Positions 1-8,485 of a stretch of DNA of 64,000 nucleotides are shown piece by piece. Made by a program: the position numbers and the translations under genes. The notes beneath the pieces are model-generated. The model was given only the letters and a program-made list of their open reading frames with translations. It was not told the origin of the DNA and did not search any database. The stretch is taken from positions 806,001-870,000 of the forward strand of contig NZ_JACHBX010000001.1 in NCBI RefSeq assembly GCF_014200505.1, given 5' to 3'. Position 1 is the first letter of the stretch. Each line of letters begins with the position of its first letter. The stretch is from Massilia aurea (GTDB taxonomy: Bacteria; Pseudomonadota; Gammaproteobacteria; Burkholderiales; Burkholderiaceae_D).

Positions 1-96
1 AATGGCTTGCGCCTGGACTGGCGTAGGGGTGGTGTAACCGGTATCGGCAACAGCCTGGACGAGGGACGCGTGGAGGCCTAGGGCTTCAAAACTCAT
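1..96 (-). CDS. rhlE: DEAD-box RNA helicase, RhlE-like (N-terminal fragment at window edge)
   Basis: Reading the minus strand from an ATG at 96 to the window edge gives 32 uninterrupted codons beginning MSFEALGLHASLVQAV and continuing into TGYTTPTPVQAQAI. This is the F-motif/Q-motif start typical of DEAD-box helicases (aromatic residue, then PTPVQ.Q.I), which remodel RNA duplexes in ribosome assembly and mRNA decay. Only the first 32 residues lie in the window, so the ATPase motifs cannot be checked. RhlE is the best match among DEAD-box paralogues; DbpA or SrmB types are less likely from the opening residues. Confidence 0.72.
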   Translation of the reverse strand, partial: MSFEALGLHASLVQAVADTGYTTPTPVQAQAI

Positions 97-449
97 GTGA
101 TCTGTACTTTCGGAATAAATCAAATACGCTCGCACGGATGGCGCGAACGAAAAAATGCAACGCGAACCAACAAACGAAATGACTCAGAATGAAAGAAATT
201 TCGGCACAAAAGCTTTGCGCCGGGACGGTGTCTGAAAGCGACACACAGGGCGGGAGGGCTTTAGAAAGGCGCTCAAATGAGCTGCCTGGGGTTTGCGGTG
301 CTGCTTGGATGACTGCCTTGCTGCTGCCGCATCTGGATGTTTTCAGAAACGGGCGCGATGTCGCAGTGCACAAACCGAACTATACAGGTTTTTCGGCCTT
401 CGTGCACGGACCCTTTGAAAATCGTATAACTGGCCCTGTGCGAAACAGC
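97..449. other. Intergenic region between divergent-free rhlE start and mltD end
   Basis: This stretch of about 350 bases is the upstream region of the rhlE-like gene and the downstream region of the lytic transglycosylase gene. The open frames that cross it are extensions of antisense frames with no family resemblance. I see no RNA gene or recognisable operator in it. Confidence 0.5.
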
Positions 450-480
450 GGCCGGCACCCCCGTGGCGGGGATGCCGGCC
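450..480 (-). terminator. Strong GC-rich hairpin after mltD
   Basis: GGCCGGCA at 450-457 pairs with TGCCGGCC at 473-480, and the CCCC/GGGG tracts inside extend the stem. It lies just past the stop codon of the minus-strand lytic transglycosylase gene. No U-run follows on the minus strand, so it may stabilise the 3' end rather than act as a classical intrinsic terminator. Confidence 0.5.
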
Positions 481-485
481 GGAAA

Positions 486-1808
486 TCAGCGCTGCTTGCG
501 CTTGGACGACGTGTTGCGGGAAATGCGCTTGCTGTCCTTGCTCACGCCAGCCTTGGTCTTGAAGCGGCTGGTGGTGCGCTTGACGATGCCGCGGTCGGCT
601 TCGAACGCGACGACGGCGTTGTCGATGATGTTCTCGGCGATGTCGCCATGGCTCGAGGTCGAGATTTTCGGCACCAGGATCGTCGAGCCCACTTTCAGGA
701 GCGACTGCGCCGGGATGTTGTTGGCCTGGCGGATGACTTCTGGCGTGGTGCCGAACTTCGAGGCCAGCGAAGCGATGCTCACGCGCGCACCGGTGATCTT
801 GTGCGTGGTCCAGGTCGACAGGGCATGGCCCCATTGCGCGAGGTTCAGGTGGAATTTCTCGGCGTTTTCTTTCGGCAGCAGGATCTGGGTCTGGGCGCCG
901 CCAATGATGACCGGCTTCTTGAACTGCGGATTGAGCGCCTTGAATTCGTCGAGCGACATTTCGGCCAGCTGGGCTGCGACTGCCAGATCGATGTCACTGG
1001 TCTTGTCGACCGTGGTGAAGTAGGGCTGGTTGTCGATGGCTGGCAGCACGACGCCATAGTTGCCCGGATTGGCGATCACGTTCTTGACCGCCTGCAGCTT
1101 TGGCACGTAGTTGCGCGTTTCCGCCGGCATCAGGTCAGCCAGGCTTTCGAAATCGGTTGGCTTGCCTTCGGCCTGGTTTTTCTTGATGGCGCGCTGCACA
1201 TTGCCTTCGCCCCAGTTATACGCAGCCAGAGCCAGCGGCCAGTCGCCGAACATCGTGTACAGGCGCTGCAGGTAGTTCAGCGCTGCATCGGTGGACGCCA
1301 CAACGCCACGGCGCTCGTCCTTGAACATATTCTGCTTGAGGTCGAAATCCTTGCCCGTACCCGGCACGAACTGCCACAGGCCGGCAGCGTTGGCGCTCGA
1401 CATGGCTTGCGGGTTGAAGGCCGATTCGATCACTGGCAGCAGTGCCAGCTCGGTCGGCATGCCGCGCTTTTCGAGCTCGGACACCACGTGGTACAGGTAA
1501 GGAGAAGCGCGGCCGGAGATACGGGACAGCGTGGCGGGATGATTGGCGTAGGCCTGGGTATGACGGGTAACGAGCGCGTTGTTCAGATCGGGAATCGCGT
1601 AGCCGCTGCGGATGCGGCCCCAGACGTCGGTTTCGCGGTATTCATCGAGTTTGGTCTGGACTTGCGAAGGTGCTGCGGTGGTGCGGCTGCCGACTGCGGC
1701 AGGCTGGACTGTGGGCAGCGAGGCTGCGTCCATGGCGAAACTGAGGGGTGACGCGGCCAGGAAGGCCAATGCAGCCAGTGCGAAGGTAGGACGTTTCGTG
1801 TTGTGCAT
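486..1808 (-). CDS. mltD: Membrane-bound lytic murein transglycosylase, MltD type (SLT + LysM)
   Basis: The 440-aa product cleaves the MurNAc-GlcNAc glycosidic bond of peptidoglycan non-hydrolytically. A signal sequence (about 1-25, ending SPLSFA-M) precedes a soluble lytic transglycosylase domain: GMPTELALLPVIESAFNP carries the catalytic Glu, followed by the family motifs AAGLWQFVPGTG and PLALAAYNWGEGNV. A LysM-like peptidoglycan-binding repeat near the C terminus contains IASLASKFGTTPEVIRQANN. The tail is very basic (about 35 residues rich in Lys, Arg and Ser). No lipobox Cys is visible, unlike E. coli MltD, so the anchor may differ. The long plus-strand open frames across this locus are antisense shadows. 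Confidence 0.9.
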   Translation of the reverse strand: MHNTKRPTFALAALAFLAASPLSFAMDAASLPTVQPAAVGSRTTAAPSQVQTKLDEYRETDVWGRIRSGYAIPDLNNALVTRHTQAYANHPATLSRISGRASPYLYHVVSELEKRGMPTELALLPVIESAFNPQAMSSANAAGLWQFVPGTGKDFDLKQNMFKDERRGVVASTDAALNYLQRLYTMFGDWPLALAAYNWGEGNVQRAIKKNQAEGKPTDFESLADLMPAETRNYVPKLQAVKNVIANPGNYGVVLPAIDNQPYFTTVDKTSDIDLAVAAQLAEMSLDEFKALNPQFKKPVIIGGAQTQILLPKENAEKFHLNLAQWGHALSTWTTHKITGARVSIASLASKFGTTPEVIRQANNIPAQSLLKVGSTILVPKISTSSHGDIAENIIDNAVVAFEADRGIVKRTTSRFKTKAGVSKDSKRISRNTSSKRKQR

Positions 1809-2153
1809 AGCTTTCCAGTGTTGCGTTCAGGAACGAACGGACCGAGGACAAGGAGGCATAGTACGTAGGGATTGTCGAGCGCGTCAAGATGTATGACGCC
1901 TTCGTTACAATAAAAATGTCCTCTAGAATCGCGTACGTTGACATCATGAAAACAGAAGATGCCATCAGGATCATCGAAATTAATGAACCGCCGGTATTTT
2001 TGGTCAACAACACCGGGATTTGGTGGCGTTATCCACTGCGCATACGACCGCATCGGGCCAACGTTACCCCCGGGGCGGGGCCGATCTATGAGCACACGCA
2101 AAGAGTGCGTACAATCCGGCTTTTGCAGTCTGCATTGCTATTGAAAGTCTTCT
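1809..2153. other. Intergenic region, divergent promoters expected
   Basis: About 345 bases separate the minus-strand lytic transglycosylase gene from the plus-strand DUF1415 gene. Both must have promoters here. Short open frames on both strands show no family features and I do not call them. Confidence 0.4.
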
Positions 2154-2720
2154 ATGAGCACTCCCAACCTCAACGCTGACGATGATGCCATCATCGGCGC
2201 GACCCGCAACTGGCTCGAACGCGCGGTGATCGGCCTGAATCTATGCCCGTTTGCCAAGGCCGTGTACGTCAAGGAGCAGGTGCGCTATGTTGTTGCCAAC
2301 GCGACCACACCCGAGCAATTGCTTGAAACGTTAATGGACGAGCTGCAGCACCTGTCCGACACCGATGCCGCCAAGATCGACACCACGCTGATCATTCACC
2401 CGTTCGTGCTGGGCGATTTCGAGGATTACAACGAGTTCCTGGACGTGGCCGATGCCGCGCTCGAGGACATGCAGCTGGATGGCGAGCTGCAGGTGGCCAG
2501 CTTCCATCCCTTATATCAGTTCGCTGACACCGACATCAACGATATCTCGAATTACACGAACCGCGCGCCATACCCGATCCTGCACTTGCTGCGCGAAGAA
2601 AGCATCGAGCGCGCGGTGGCAGCCTTCCCGCAGGCGGAAGAGATCTTCGAAAAGAATATCGAGACGATGGAACAGCTTGGACACGACGGTTGGGACAAGC
2701 TCCATGTCGGACCAGCGTGA
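2154..2720 (+). CDS. DUF1415 family protein
   Basis: A 188-aa cytosolic protein of the DUF1415 family. The family hallmarks are visible: TRNWLERAVIGLNLCPFAK near the N terminus, TTLIIHPFVL, and YQFADTD...SNYTNRAPYPILHLLRE. No biochemical role is established. The ATG is used as the start because the conserved N-terminal region begins a few residues later. The next gene (DUF1289) starts inside its last codons, so the two are probably translationally coupled. Length is usual for the family. Confidence 0.88.
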   Translation: MSTPNLNADDDAIIGATRNWLERAVIGLNLCPFAKAVYVKEQVRYVVANATTPEQLLETLMDELQHLSDTDAAKIDTTLIIHPFVLGDFEDYNEFLDVADAALEDMQLDGELQVASFHPLYQFADTDINDISNYTNRAPYPILHLLREESIERAVAAFPQAEEIFEKNIETMEQLGHDGWDKLHVGPA

Positions 2721-2949
2721 AGCGGGCGGGGCCAGCCCTGCACCAGTGACACCGGTAACACCCGGAACCCCGGCCGGCCGGCCGGACACGCCCTGCGTGG
2801 CCGTATGCTCGACCACGTTCGACGAAGTCTGCCGCGGCTGCGGCCGTACTGTGGCCGAGGTGGCTCACTGGGTGTCGATGAGCGCCGATGCCAAGGAGCT
2901 CGTCTGGCAGCGCATTCTGGCGCAGGGTTACCCGCGCCGGAACAAGTGA
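2704..2949 (+). CDS. DUF1289 family small Cys-rich protein
   Basis: An 81-aa protein. DUF1289 proteins are small and carry a four-Cys motif that probably binds metal; function unknown. Here the Cys residues fall in PCVAVC and VCRGCGRT, followed by the conserved EVAHWVSMSADAKELVWQRI. The ATG at 2704 overlaps the DUF1415 gene by 17 bases. A low-complexity Ala/Pro/Thr segment (residues 8-29) precedes the domain. Longer versions of this frame would run back inside the upstream gene and are not credible. Confidence 0.85.
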   Translation: MSDQREAGGASPAPVTPVTPGTPAGRPDTPCVAVCSTTFDEVCRGCGRTVAEVAHWVSMSADAKELVWQRILAQGYPRRNK

Positions 2950-2979
2950 TCGCGGCCCGTTACCTGGCTTATTGCCTTA

Positions 2980-3489
2980 TCAATAGCTGCCGATAAAGTC
3001 GCGCTTGCCGATCGGCACGCCGTTGTGGCGCAGGATCGCGTACGCGGTCGTCACGTGGAAGCAGAACTGCGGCATCGCGAAGTGGGTCAGGTAGACCGCG
3101 CCGGTGTCGAAGTGGCGTGCGCGTTCGCCGCTGCCATGGGTGATCGGGCGGGTTGCGCCGGCGTCGATGTCCGCTTGCTCGAGGCTATCGAGAAAACCAA
3201 CCGTACGCGTGATGCGCTGCTGCAGTTCGGTGAAGGTGCGCTCGCCATCTTCATAGCGCGGCGATTCGATGCCGGCCAGGCGTGCCCCGGCGCCCTTGGC
3301 GAAATCCGTGGCGAGCTGGATCTGGCGCGCCAGCGGGAACATGTCGGGAAACAGCCGGGCCTGTAACAGGGCATCCGGTTCGATGCGCCGCTCCAGCGCA
3401 TGGGCCTCGGCTTTTTCTAGCACGCCGGCCAGGGCGTCGAGCAATTGGCGAAACACCGGCACCGAAGCGGCGTACAGGGAATGACTCAT
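2980..3489 (-). CDS. DUF1993 family protein
   Basis: A DUF1993 protein of 169 aa. It has the family's helical layout, with LYAASVPVFRQLLDALAGVL at the start, PDMFPLARQIQLATDFAKG in the middle, and a C-terminal FHVTTAYAILRHNGVPIGKRDFIG motif. Function is unknown; a DinB-like fold has been suggested for relatives. I choose the internal Met at 3489 because a good Shine-Dalgarno (GAGGAGA on the minus strand) sits just ahead of it; a longer form starting at 3519 lacks one. It is convergent with the DUF1289 gene. Confidence 0.82.
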   Translation of the reverse strand: MSHSLYAASVPVFRQLLDALAGVLEKAEAHALERRIEPDALLQARLFPDMFPLARQIQLATDFAKGAGARLAGIESPRYEDGERTFTELQQRITRTVGFLDSLEQADIDAGATRPITHGSGERARHFDTGAVYLTHFAMPQFCFHVTTAYAILRHNGVPIGKRDFIGSY

Positions 3490-3661
3490 CAGATTCTCCT
3501 CGATTAGAAACGCGTTCATGACAATCCATCATAGCAAGTCTGGTCGCGCGTTGCCGACGGTTGGTTATGCGCCGTTAGCTAGTGACGCTTAGCAAGCGAC
3601 GGCGCATAATCGCGTTTTTTACACCAAATCAGTAAAACCAGCGCCAGCGGCGCCAACGTCC

Positions 3662-6600
3662 ATGTCCACATCGTCATCCGCCACTCCCACCATCCTGTCG
3701 CGCTTGGGCAGCCTGTATGGCCGCTCGCTGTACCGCGCCTTGCTGCTGGTGGTGTTCGTCGGCCTGGCGGGGCCGGCGGCCGTGGGCAGTTATCTTCTGA
3801 TCGGGGTGCAGGAGCGCGCTGCGGTTGCTGCGGCGCTCGACGACTCCCTGCAGCGCAATGCAGAGATCCTCGCGCTCGGCGTGCAGGAGCCGCTCTGGAA
3901 CCTCGATCCGGACACGGCGCGGCCGCTGCTCGATGCGATGCTGCGCGATCCGGCCGTCGTCATTGTCGAGCTGCATGGTCCGCAAGGCGAGGTCGCGCTG
4001 CGGGTGCGCTCGCCCACACGTCCCCTTGGCCGTGTGCTCAGCGCCGAACGGCCGGTTGTGGTGCGTGGCGAGACGATCGGCACCGTGCGTCTCGAGATGG
4101 ACGACTACCGCAGCCAGCAGGAGCTGCGCCGCAAGCAGCGCAACTATGCGCTGGTGGTCGTGGGGCAGGTTGCCGTTTCGCTGCTGCTGATCGCGCTGCT
4201 GCTGCGGCGCCGACTGCTGTCGCCGCTGCGCCGCCTGATGGGGTTTTCCGACCGCCTGGCGCGCGCCGACTTCGATACGCCGCTGGCACTGTCAGCGGCC
4301 GACGAGCTGGGGCGCCTGGGCCGGCAGATGGAGCACATGCGCCTGGCCATTCGCGATCTGTTTGCCGATATCGCGCGGCGTGAAGAACAGTTTCGCAGCA
4401 TCGTGAACCAGGTTCCCGGCGCGGTGTTTCGCGTGCGCGCCGGCGGGGCCATTGAGTTCGTGAGTGACGCGATCGAAGACATCACCGGCCACTCGGCAGA
4501 GCGCCTGATGCGCGCCACGACCGACGACTGGAGCGATATCGTGCATCCGGAAGACCGGCGCAGGTACAGCCACACGGTGCGCCACGCCGCGCGCGTTGGC
4601 GATGCTTATCAGCTGGAATACCGGATCATCGATGCCCACGGCGTGGAGCGCTGGGTGCAGGAAAGCGGCCAGCCGCAAGGATTATCGGGCGTGGCCGCGC
4701 TGGACGGCGCGGTGCGGATCGACGGCATCATCTCGGATATCAGCGAGCGCAAACACAACGAGATGCGCATCGAAGCGCTGCTCACCGAGCAGGGCGCGAT
4801 CCTCGACAACGTGATGTTCGGCGTGCTGTTCGTGCGCCAGCGCCGCATCGTCTCGAGCAACCGGCGCGGCGAAACGCTGTTCGGCTATGACGAAGGCCAG
4901 ATGGTCGGCCAGTCGACCGAGATCCTGTACCCCACGCGCGAAGATTACGAGCAGACCGCCATGACGCAATACCCGCTGCTCGCGCGGCGCATGGACCTGG
5001 GCGAGGAACACCAACTGCGCCATCGCGACGGCAGCCTGTTCTGGTGCCTGGTGAGCGGCTCGGCGCTCGACCCGGCGTACCCGGACGAAGGCAGCATCTG
5101 GGTGTTCGCCGACATCACCGAGCGCAAGCTGGCCGAAGAAAAACTGCGCCTGTCGGCCACGGTGCTCGAGCACATCGCCGATGGCGTGATGGTGCTGGAC
5201 GTGTCGGGCCGGATCGTTGCCGTCAACCCGGCCTTTACCGGCATCACCGGCTACAGCGAAGAAGAGGCGCTGGGGCGCGAGTCGAGCATGATGCGTGGCC
5301 GGCTCCAGGACGACGCCTTCTATCACAAGCTGTGGCGCGAGCTGGACGAGACGGGTTTCTGGCGCGGCGAGATCTGGGACACGCGCCGCGATGGCGAAGC
5401 GTATCTGGAGTCGCTGACCGTCACCGCAGTGCGGGGCGACGCCGGCGCGATCACGCATTATGTGTCGGTGTTCAGCGACATCACGCGTGCGCGCGAATCG
5501 CAGAACCAGCTCGATCACCTGGCGCACCACGATCCCCTGACCGCGCTGCCCAACCGCCTGCTGTATCACGACCGCCTGCGCCACGCGATGACGCGCGCGC
5601 AGCGCGACGGCCAGCAGCTCGCAGTGCTGTTCATCGACCTCGATCGCTTCAAGAACGTCAACGACACGCTGGGGCACCACGTCGGCGACGAACTGCTCAA
5701 GCAGGCCGCCTTCGCGCTGGCCCGCTGTCTGCGCGAAGGCGACACGCTGGCGCGCCTGGGCGGCGACGAATTCATCGTACTGCTCGAGGATATCGGCGGT
5801 GTCGCCGGCGCGACCCGCGTGGCGGCCAAGCTGATCGCAATGTTCGAGCAGCCGTTCATGGTGTCCGGCTACGAGCTGTTCGTCACCGGCAGCGTGGGCA
5901 TCAGCCTGTATCCGCAGGACGCGCAGGACATGCACATGTTGATCCGCAACGCCGACGTGGCGATGTACCAGGCCAAGGCACGCGGGCGCAACGGCTACCA
6001 GTTCTATGCGGCGTCGATGAGTGGCGACGGCGTCGAGCGCCTGCGCATGGAAGGCCTGCTGCGCCGCGCGATCGACAAGAACGAGATCTATCTGGCATAT
6101 CAGCCGCAGGTCGAGATAGACACCGGCCGCCTGACCGGCGTGGAAGCGCTGGTGCGCTGGCACAGTGCCGAACTGGGCCAGATCGGCCCGTGTCAATTCA
6201 TCCCGCTGGCCGAAGACACCGGCTTTATCGGCCAGCTTGGCCAGTGGGTGCTGCAGGAAGCCTGCCGCCAGATGGTGGCGTGGGAAGCGCAGGGTTTGAC
6301 CATGCCGAAGATCGCCGTGAACCTGTCGGTGCGCCAGTTCGAGCGCGGCGGCATGGCAGCGATCGTGACCGAGGTGCTGGAATCGACCGGCCTCGCGCCG
6401 CACCGCCTGCAGCTGGAAGTGACCGAGTCGATCATCATGAACACGGGCGACGCGCTGCAATACGTGAAGGACCTGCATGCGATCGGCGTGGGGCTGGCGA
6501 TCGACGATTTCGGCACCGGTTACTCATCGCTGGCGTATCTGAAGCAGTTGCCGGTGCAGACGCTCAAGATCGACCGCAGCTTCATCAAGGATATCTCGCA

Positions 6601-6802
6601 GGGACCGGACGACGAGGCCATCGCGGTTGCCATCATCCAGCTTGGCAAGAGCATGAACCTGTCGGTGATTGCTGAAGGTGTCGAGCGCGCCGATCAGGCG
6701 GCGTTCTTGCTGCGCCATGGATGCAATCTGGCGCAGGGGTATTTGTATGGGAAGCCGGTGGCGGCGGGTGAGATTCTGGCGCGCTGGGGCGGGCAGGGTT
6801 AG
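3662..6802 (+). CDS. PAS-GGDEF-EAL membrane sensor (cyclic-di-GMP turnover)
   Basis: A 1046-aa inner-membrane signalling protein. Order: TM1 (about 25-46), periplasmic sensor region to about 160, TM2 (about 162-182), HAMP linker, three PAS domains (about 242-365, 377-490, 497-612), GGDEF (about 617-780) and EAL (about 800-1040). The GGDEF signature is intact (LGGDEF) and an RxxD inhibitory site (REGD) lies five residues ahead of it. The EAL domain has GVEALVRW, LEVTESI and DDFGTGYSS, so both diguanylate cyclase and phosphodiesterase activities look possible. Which dominates cannot be told. It is monocistronic between convergent neighbours. A long minus-strand frame inside it (4682-6478) is a codon-bias artefact. 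Confidence 0.93.
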   Translation: MSTSSSATPTILSRLGSLYGRSLYRALLLVVFVGLAGPAAVGSYLLIGVQERAAVAAALDDSLQRNAEILALGVQEPLWNLDPDTARPLLDAMLRDPAVVIVELHGPQGEVALRVRSPTRPLGRVLSAERPVVVRGETIGTVRLEMDDYRSQQELRRKQRNYALVVVGQVAVSLLLIALLLRRRLLSPLRRLMGFSDRLARADFDTPLALSAADELGRLGRQMEHMRLAIRDLFADIARREEQFRSIVNQVPGAVFRVRAGGAIEFVSDAIEDITGHSAERLMRATTDDWSDIVHPEDRRRYSHTVRHAARVGDAYQLEYRIIDAHGVERWVQESGQPQGLSGVAALDGAVRIDGIISDISERKHNEMRIEALLTEQGAILDNVMFGVLFVRQRRIVSSNRRGETLFGYDEGQMVGQSTEILYPTREDYEQTAMTQYPLLARRMDLGEEHQLRHRDGSLFWCLVSGSALDPAYPDEGSIWVFADITERKLAEEKLRLSATVLEHIADGVMVLDVSGRIVAVNPAFTGITGYSEEEALGRESSMMRGRLQDDAFYHKLWRELDETGFWRGEIWDTRRDGEAYLESLTVTAVRGDAGAITHYVSVFSDITRARESQNQLDHLAHHDPLTALPNRLLYHDRLRHAMTRAQRDGQQLAVLFIDLDRFKNVNDTLGHHVGDELLKQAAFALARCLREGDTLARLGGDEFIVLLEDIGGVAGATRVAAKLIAMFEQPFMVSGYELFVTGSVGISLYPQDAQDMHMLIRNADVAMYQAKARGRNGYQFYAASMSGDGVERLRMEGLLRRAIDKNEIYLAYQPQVEIDTGRLTGVEALVRWHSAELGQIGPCQFIPLAEDTGFIGQLGQWVLQEACRQMVAWEAQGLTMPKIAVNLSVRQFERGGMAAIVTEVLESTGLAPHRLQLEVTESIIMNTGDALQYVKDLHAIGVGLAIDDFGTGYSSLAYLKQLPVQTLKIDRSFIKDISQGPDDEAIAVAIIQLGKSMNLSVIAEGVERADQAAFLLRHGCNLAQGYLYGKPVAAGEILARWGGQG

Positions 6803-7233
6803 TCCGCGCCGCCCAGCAGCAGCCGCAGATTGCAGTCGCGCTGCCATTCGCGCCGCTCTTCGCTCGATTGCGCCAGGCGCGCCAGTTCGGCCGGGGTGAT
6901 CTCGGCCTGCGCCTGGATCAGACGATCGGCCACGCCGCCATCGGGCACCATCGTGCCGAAGAACGCCACGGTGTCGCCGCGCTGCAGCAGCAGCGTCGGG
7001 AAGTTGTCGACATCGAGGTCGCCGACCAGGGCGGCCTGGTCTTCGATGTCGATCCAGATGAAGTGCTTGTCCGGGTGGCGCGCGGCCAGGCTCTCGAACG
7101 TCGCGCGGTAGGTCGCGCAGGTGCCGCACCAGGCGGCGCACAGGCAGGCAACCGTCCAGGCGTCGTCATGGACGGCGGCGACGGCGGCGTCGAGGGTCGA
7201 AGAATCGAGGGTCAGGCTATGCATGGAGCGCAT
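6799..7233 (-). CDS. Thioredoxin-like family protein (WCGTC)
   Basis: A 144-aa thioredoxin-fold protein. ACLCAAWCGTCATYRATFESLA carries a CxxC active site (Cys-Gly-Thr-Cys) at about 36-39, DNFPTLLL has the cis-Pro of the thioredoxin fold, and no signal peptide is present, so it is probably a cytosolic thiol-disulfide protein. The last 40 residues (QAQAEITPAELARLAQ onwards) are helical and rich in Arg/Glu. The ATG at 7233 follows GGAG; the second Met three codons on is a possible alternative. Its stop overlaps the end of the convergent GGDEF/EAL gene by four bases. Confidence 0.85.
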   Translation of the reverse strand: MRSMHSLTLDSSTLDAAVAAVHDDAWTVACLCAAWCGTCATYRATFESLAARHPDKHFIWIDIEDQAALVGDLDVDNFPTLLLQRGDTVAFFGTMVPDGGVADRLIQAQAEITPAELARLAQSSEERREWQRDCNLRLLLGGAD

Positions 7234-7313
7234 TTTACTCCGTGTTGCGCTGCAATGTGGGGGGGAAGGCCGGCTGGCATGGATGGCGCCCGGCCAAGCG
7301 GTTAAAATACGGG

Positions 7314-8021
7314 ATGCCTACCATTCTTGCCATTGAAACCTCGGCCGAGCTGGCGTCTTGCGCGCTCCTGGTCAACGACGCCGTCATTGCCCGTGCCACT
7401 GCCGGCGTGCGCAGCCATTCGCAATCGATCCTGCCGATGGTGCAGGAACTGCTGCGCGAAGCCGGCATTGCGCTGGCGGACTGCGACGCCATTGCCTTCG
7501 GGGCCGGTCCCGGCTCGTTTACCGGCGTGCGCACGGCGTGCGGCGTCGCGCAGGGATTGGCTTACGGCGCCAATCTTCCCGTGCTGCCGATGGTGACGCT
7601 GGCAGCGATGGCCGAAAGCTGCCGGGCGCGCTGCGGCGCGACCGAGGTTCTGGCGGTGCTCGACGCGCGCATGGGCGAAGTCTATTGGGCGCAGTACCGC
7701 TTTGATGGCGCATGGCGCGAAGTCGTGGCGCCCACGTTGAGCGCGCCGCAGGCCGTGGCGCCGCTGGCCGTCGCTGGTCTGCAGGCGTGCGGCAATGGCT
7801 TCGAGGCGTATGCCGATGCCTTCGCCGGGCAGGCATTTGCGGTCGGCGCCATGGCGGACATCGTGCCACATGCGCGTGAGATGGCGCCCCTTGCCGTTGG
7901 CGCGCTGGCGGCCGGGCAGGGCGTGCCGGCGGCACAGGCGCAGCCGATTTACCTGCGCAACAAGATCGCGTTCACCACGGCCGAGCGCCTGGTGATCAAT
8001 GCCGCCAAGGCCGCTGCATGA
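7314..8021 (+). CDS. tsaB: tRNA threonylcarbamoyladenosine biosynthesis protein TsaB
   Basis: TsaB is the inactive ASKHA-fold partner of TsaD in the TsaBDE complex that makes the t6A37 modification of ANN-decoding tRNAs. The 235-aa product has ILAIETSAELASCALL at the N terminus and FGAGPGSFTGVRTACGVAQGLA, the family signature. The metal-binding His pair of TsaD is absent, as expected. I start at the ATG at 7314 because ILAIETS is normally 3-5 residues from the start. The stop overlaps the rimI ATG (ATGA), giving a tsaB-rimI-UDG operon as seen in many Betaproteobacteria. Confidence 0.95.
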   Translation: MPTILAIETSAELASCALLVNDAVIARATAGVRSHSQSILPMVQELLREAGIALADCDAIAFGAGPGSFTGVRTACGVAQGLAYGANLPVLPMVTLAAMAESCRARCGATEVLAVLDARMGEVYWAQYRFDGAWREVVAPTLSAPQAVAPLAVAGLQACGNGFEAYADAFAGQAFAVGAMADIVPHAREMAPLAVGALAAGQGVPAAQAQPIYLRNKIAFTTAERLVINAAKAAA

Positions 8022-8485
8022 GCGACCTGCAAGAGCTTGGCCTGCAACTGGCGCCGATGACGGCGGCCGACGTGGGCGAGGTGTGCGCGCTGGAGGCGAG
8101 CGTGTTTCCGTTTCCCTGGAGTCGCGGGAACTTTATCGACTCGCTCAACAGCGGCTACGATTGCTGGACCGTGCGCGATGGCGAGGGTGCGCTGGCCGGC
8201 TACTACCTGTTGATGTACGCGCTCGACGAAGCGCACCTGCTCGACGTCGCAGTCGCGGCGAATCGCCAGCGCCAGGGACTGGGCCGGCGCTTGCTGGATG
8301 TGCTCGCGGCGCGCGCGCGCAGCCAGGGCATGACGTCGATCCTGCTCGAGGTGCGGCCGTCGAACGAGCGCGCGCTGGACGTGTACCGGCGCCATGGCTA
8401 TGTCCATATCGGGCGCCGCAAGGGCTACTATCCGGCCGGCGCTGCGGGCCGTGAAGATGCCATCGTGATGAGGCTGGATTTATGA
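8018..8485 (+). CDS. rimI: Ribosomal protein S18 alanine N-acetyltransferase RimI
   Basis: A 155-aa GNAT acetyltransferase that acetylates the N-terminal Ala of ribosomal protein S18. The acetyl-CoA-binding motif RQRQGLGRRLLD lies at about 87-98, with EVRPSNERALDVYRRHGYVHIGRRKGYY (shown in part) forming the typical C-terminal GNAT half and a final MRLDL. It starts in the stop codon of tsaB, and its own stop overlaps the next ATG, so the three genes are translationally coupled. The tsaB-rimI pairing is a well-known conserved linkage. Confidence 0.94.
   Translation: MSDLQELGLQLAPMTAADVGEVCALEASVFPFPWSRGNFIDSLNSGYDCWTVRDGEGALAGYYLLMYALDEAHLLDVAVAANRQRQGLGRRLLDVLAARARSQGMTSILLEVRPSNERALDVYRRHGYVHIGRRKGYYPAGAAGREDAIVMRLDL

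Noticed and set aside
189..1751. A 520-codon plus-strand frame opposite the lytic transglycosylase
   Set aside because: The minus strand encodes clear SLT and LysM motifs; the plus-strand frame has none.
4682..6478. A 598-codon minus-strand frame within the GGDEF/EAL gene
   Set aside because: Composition (His, Gln, Ala, Val-rich) and position opposite conserved GGDEF/EAL motifs show it is a shadow frame.
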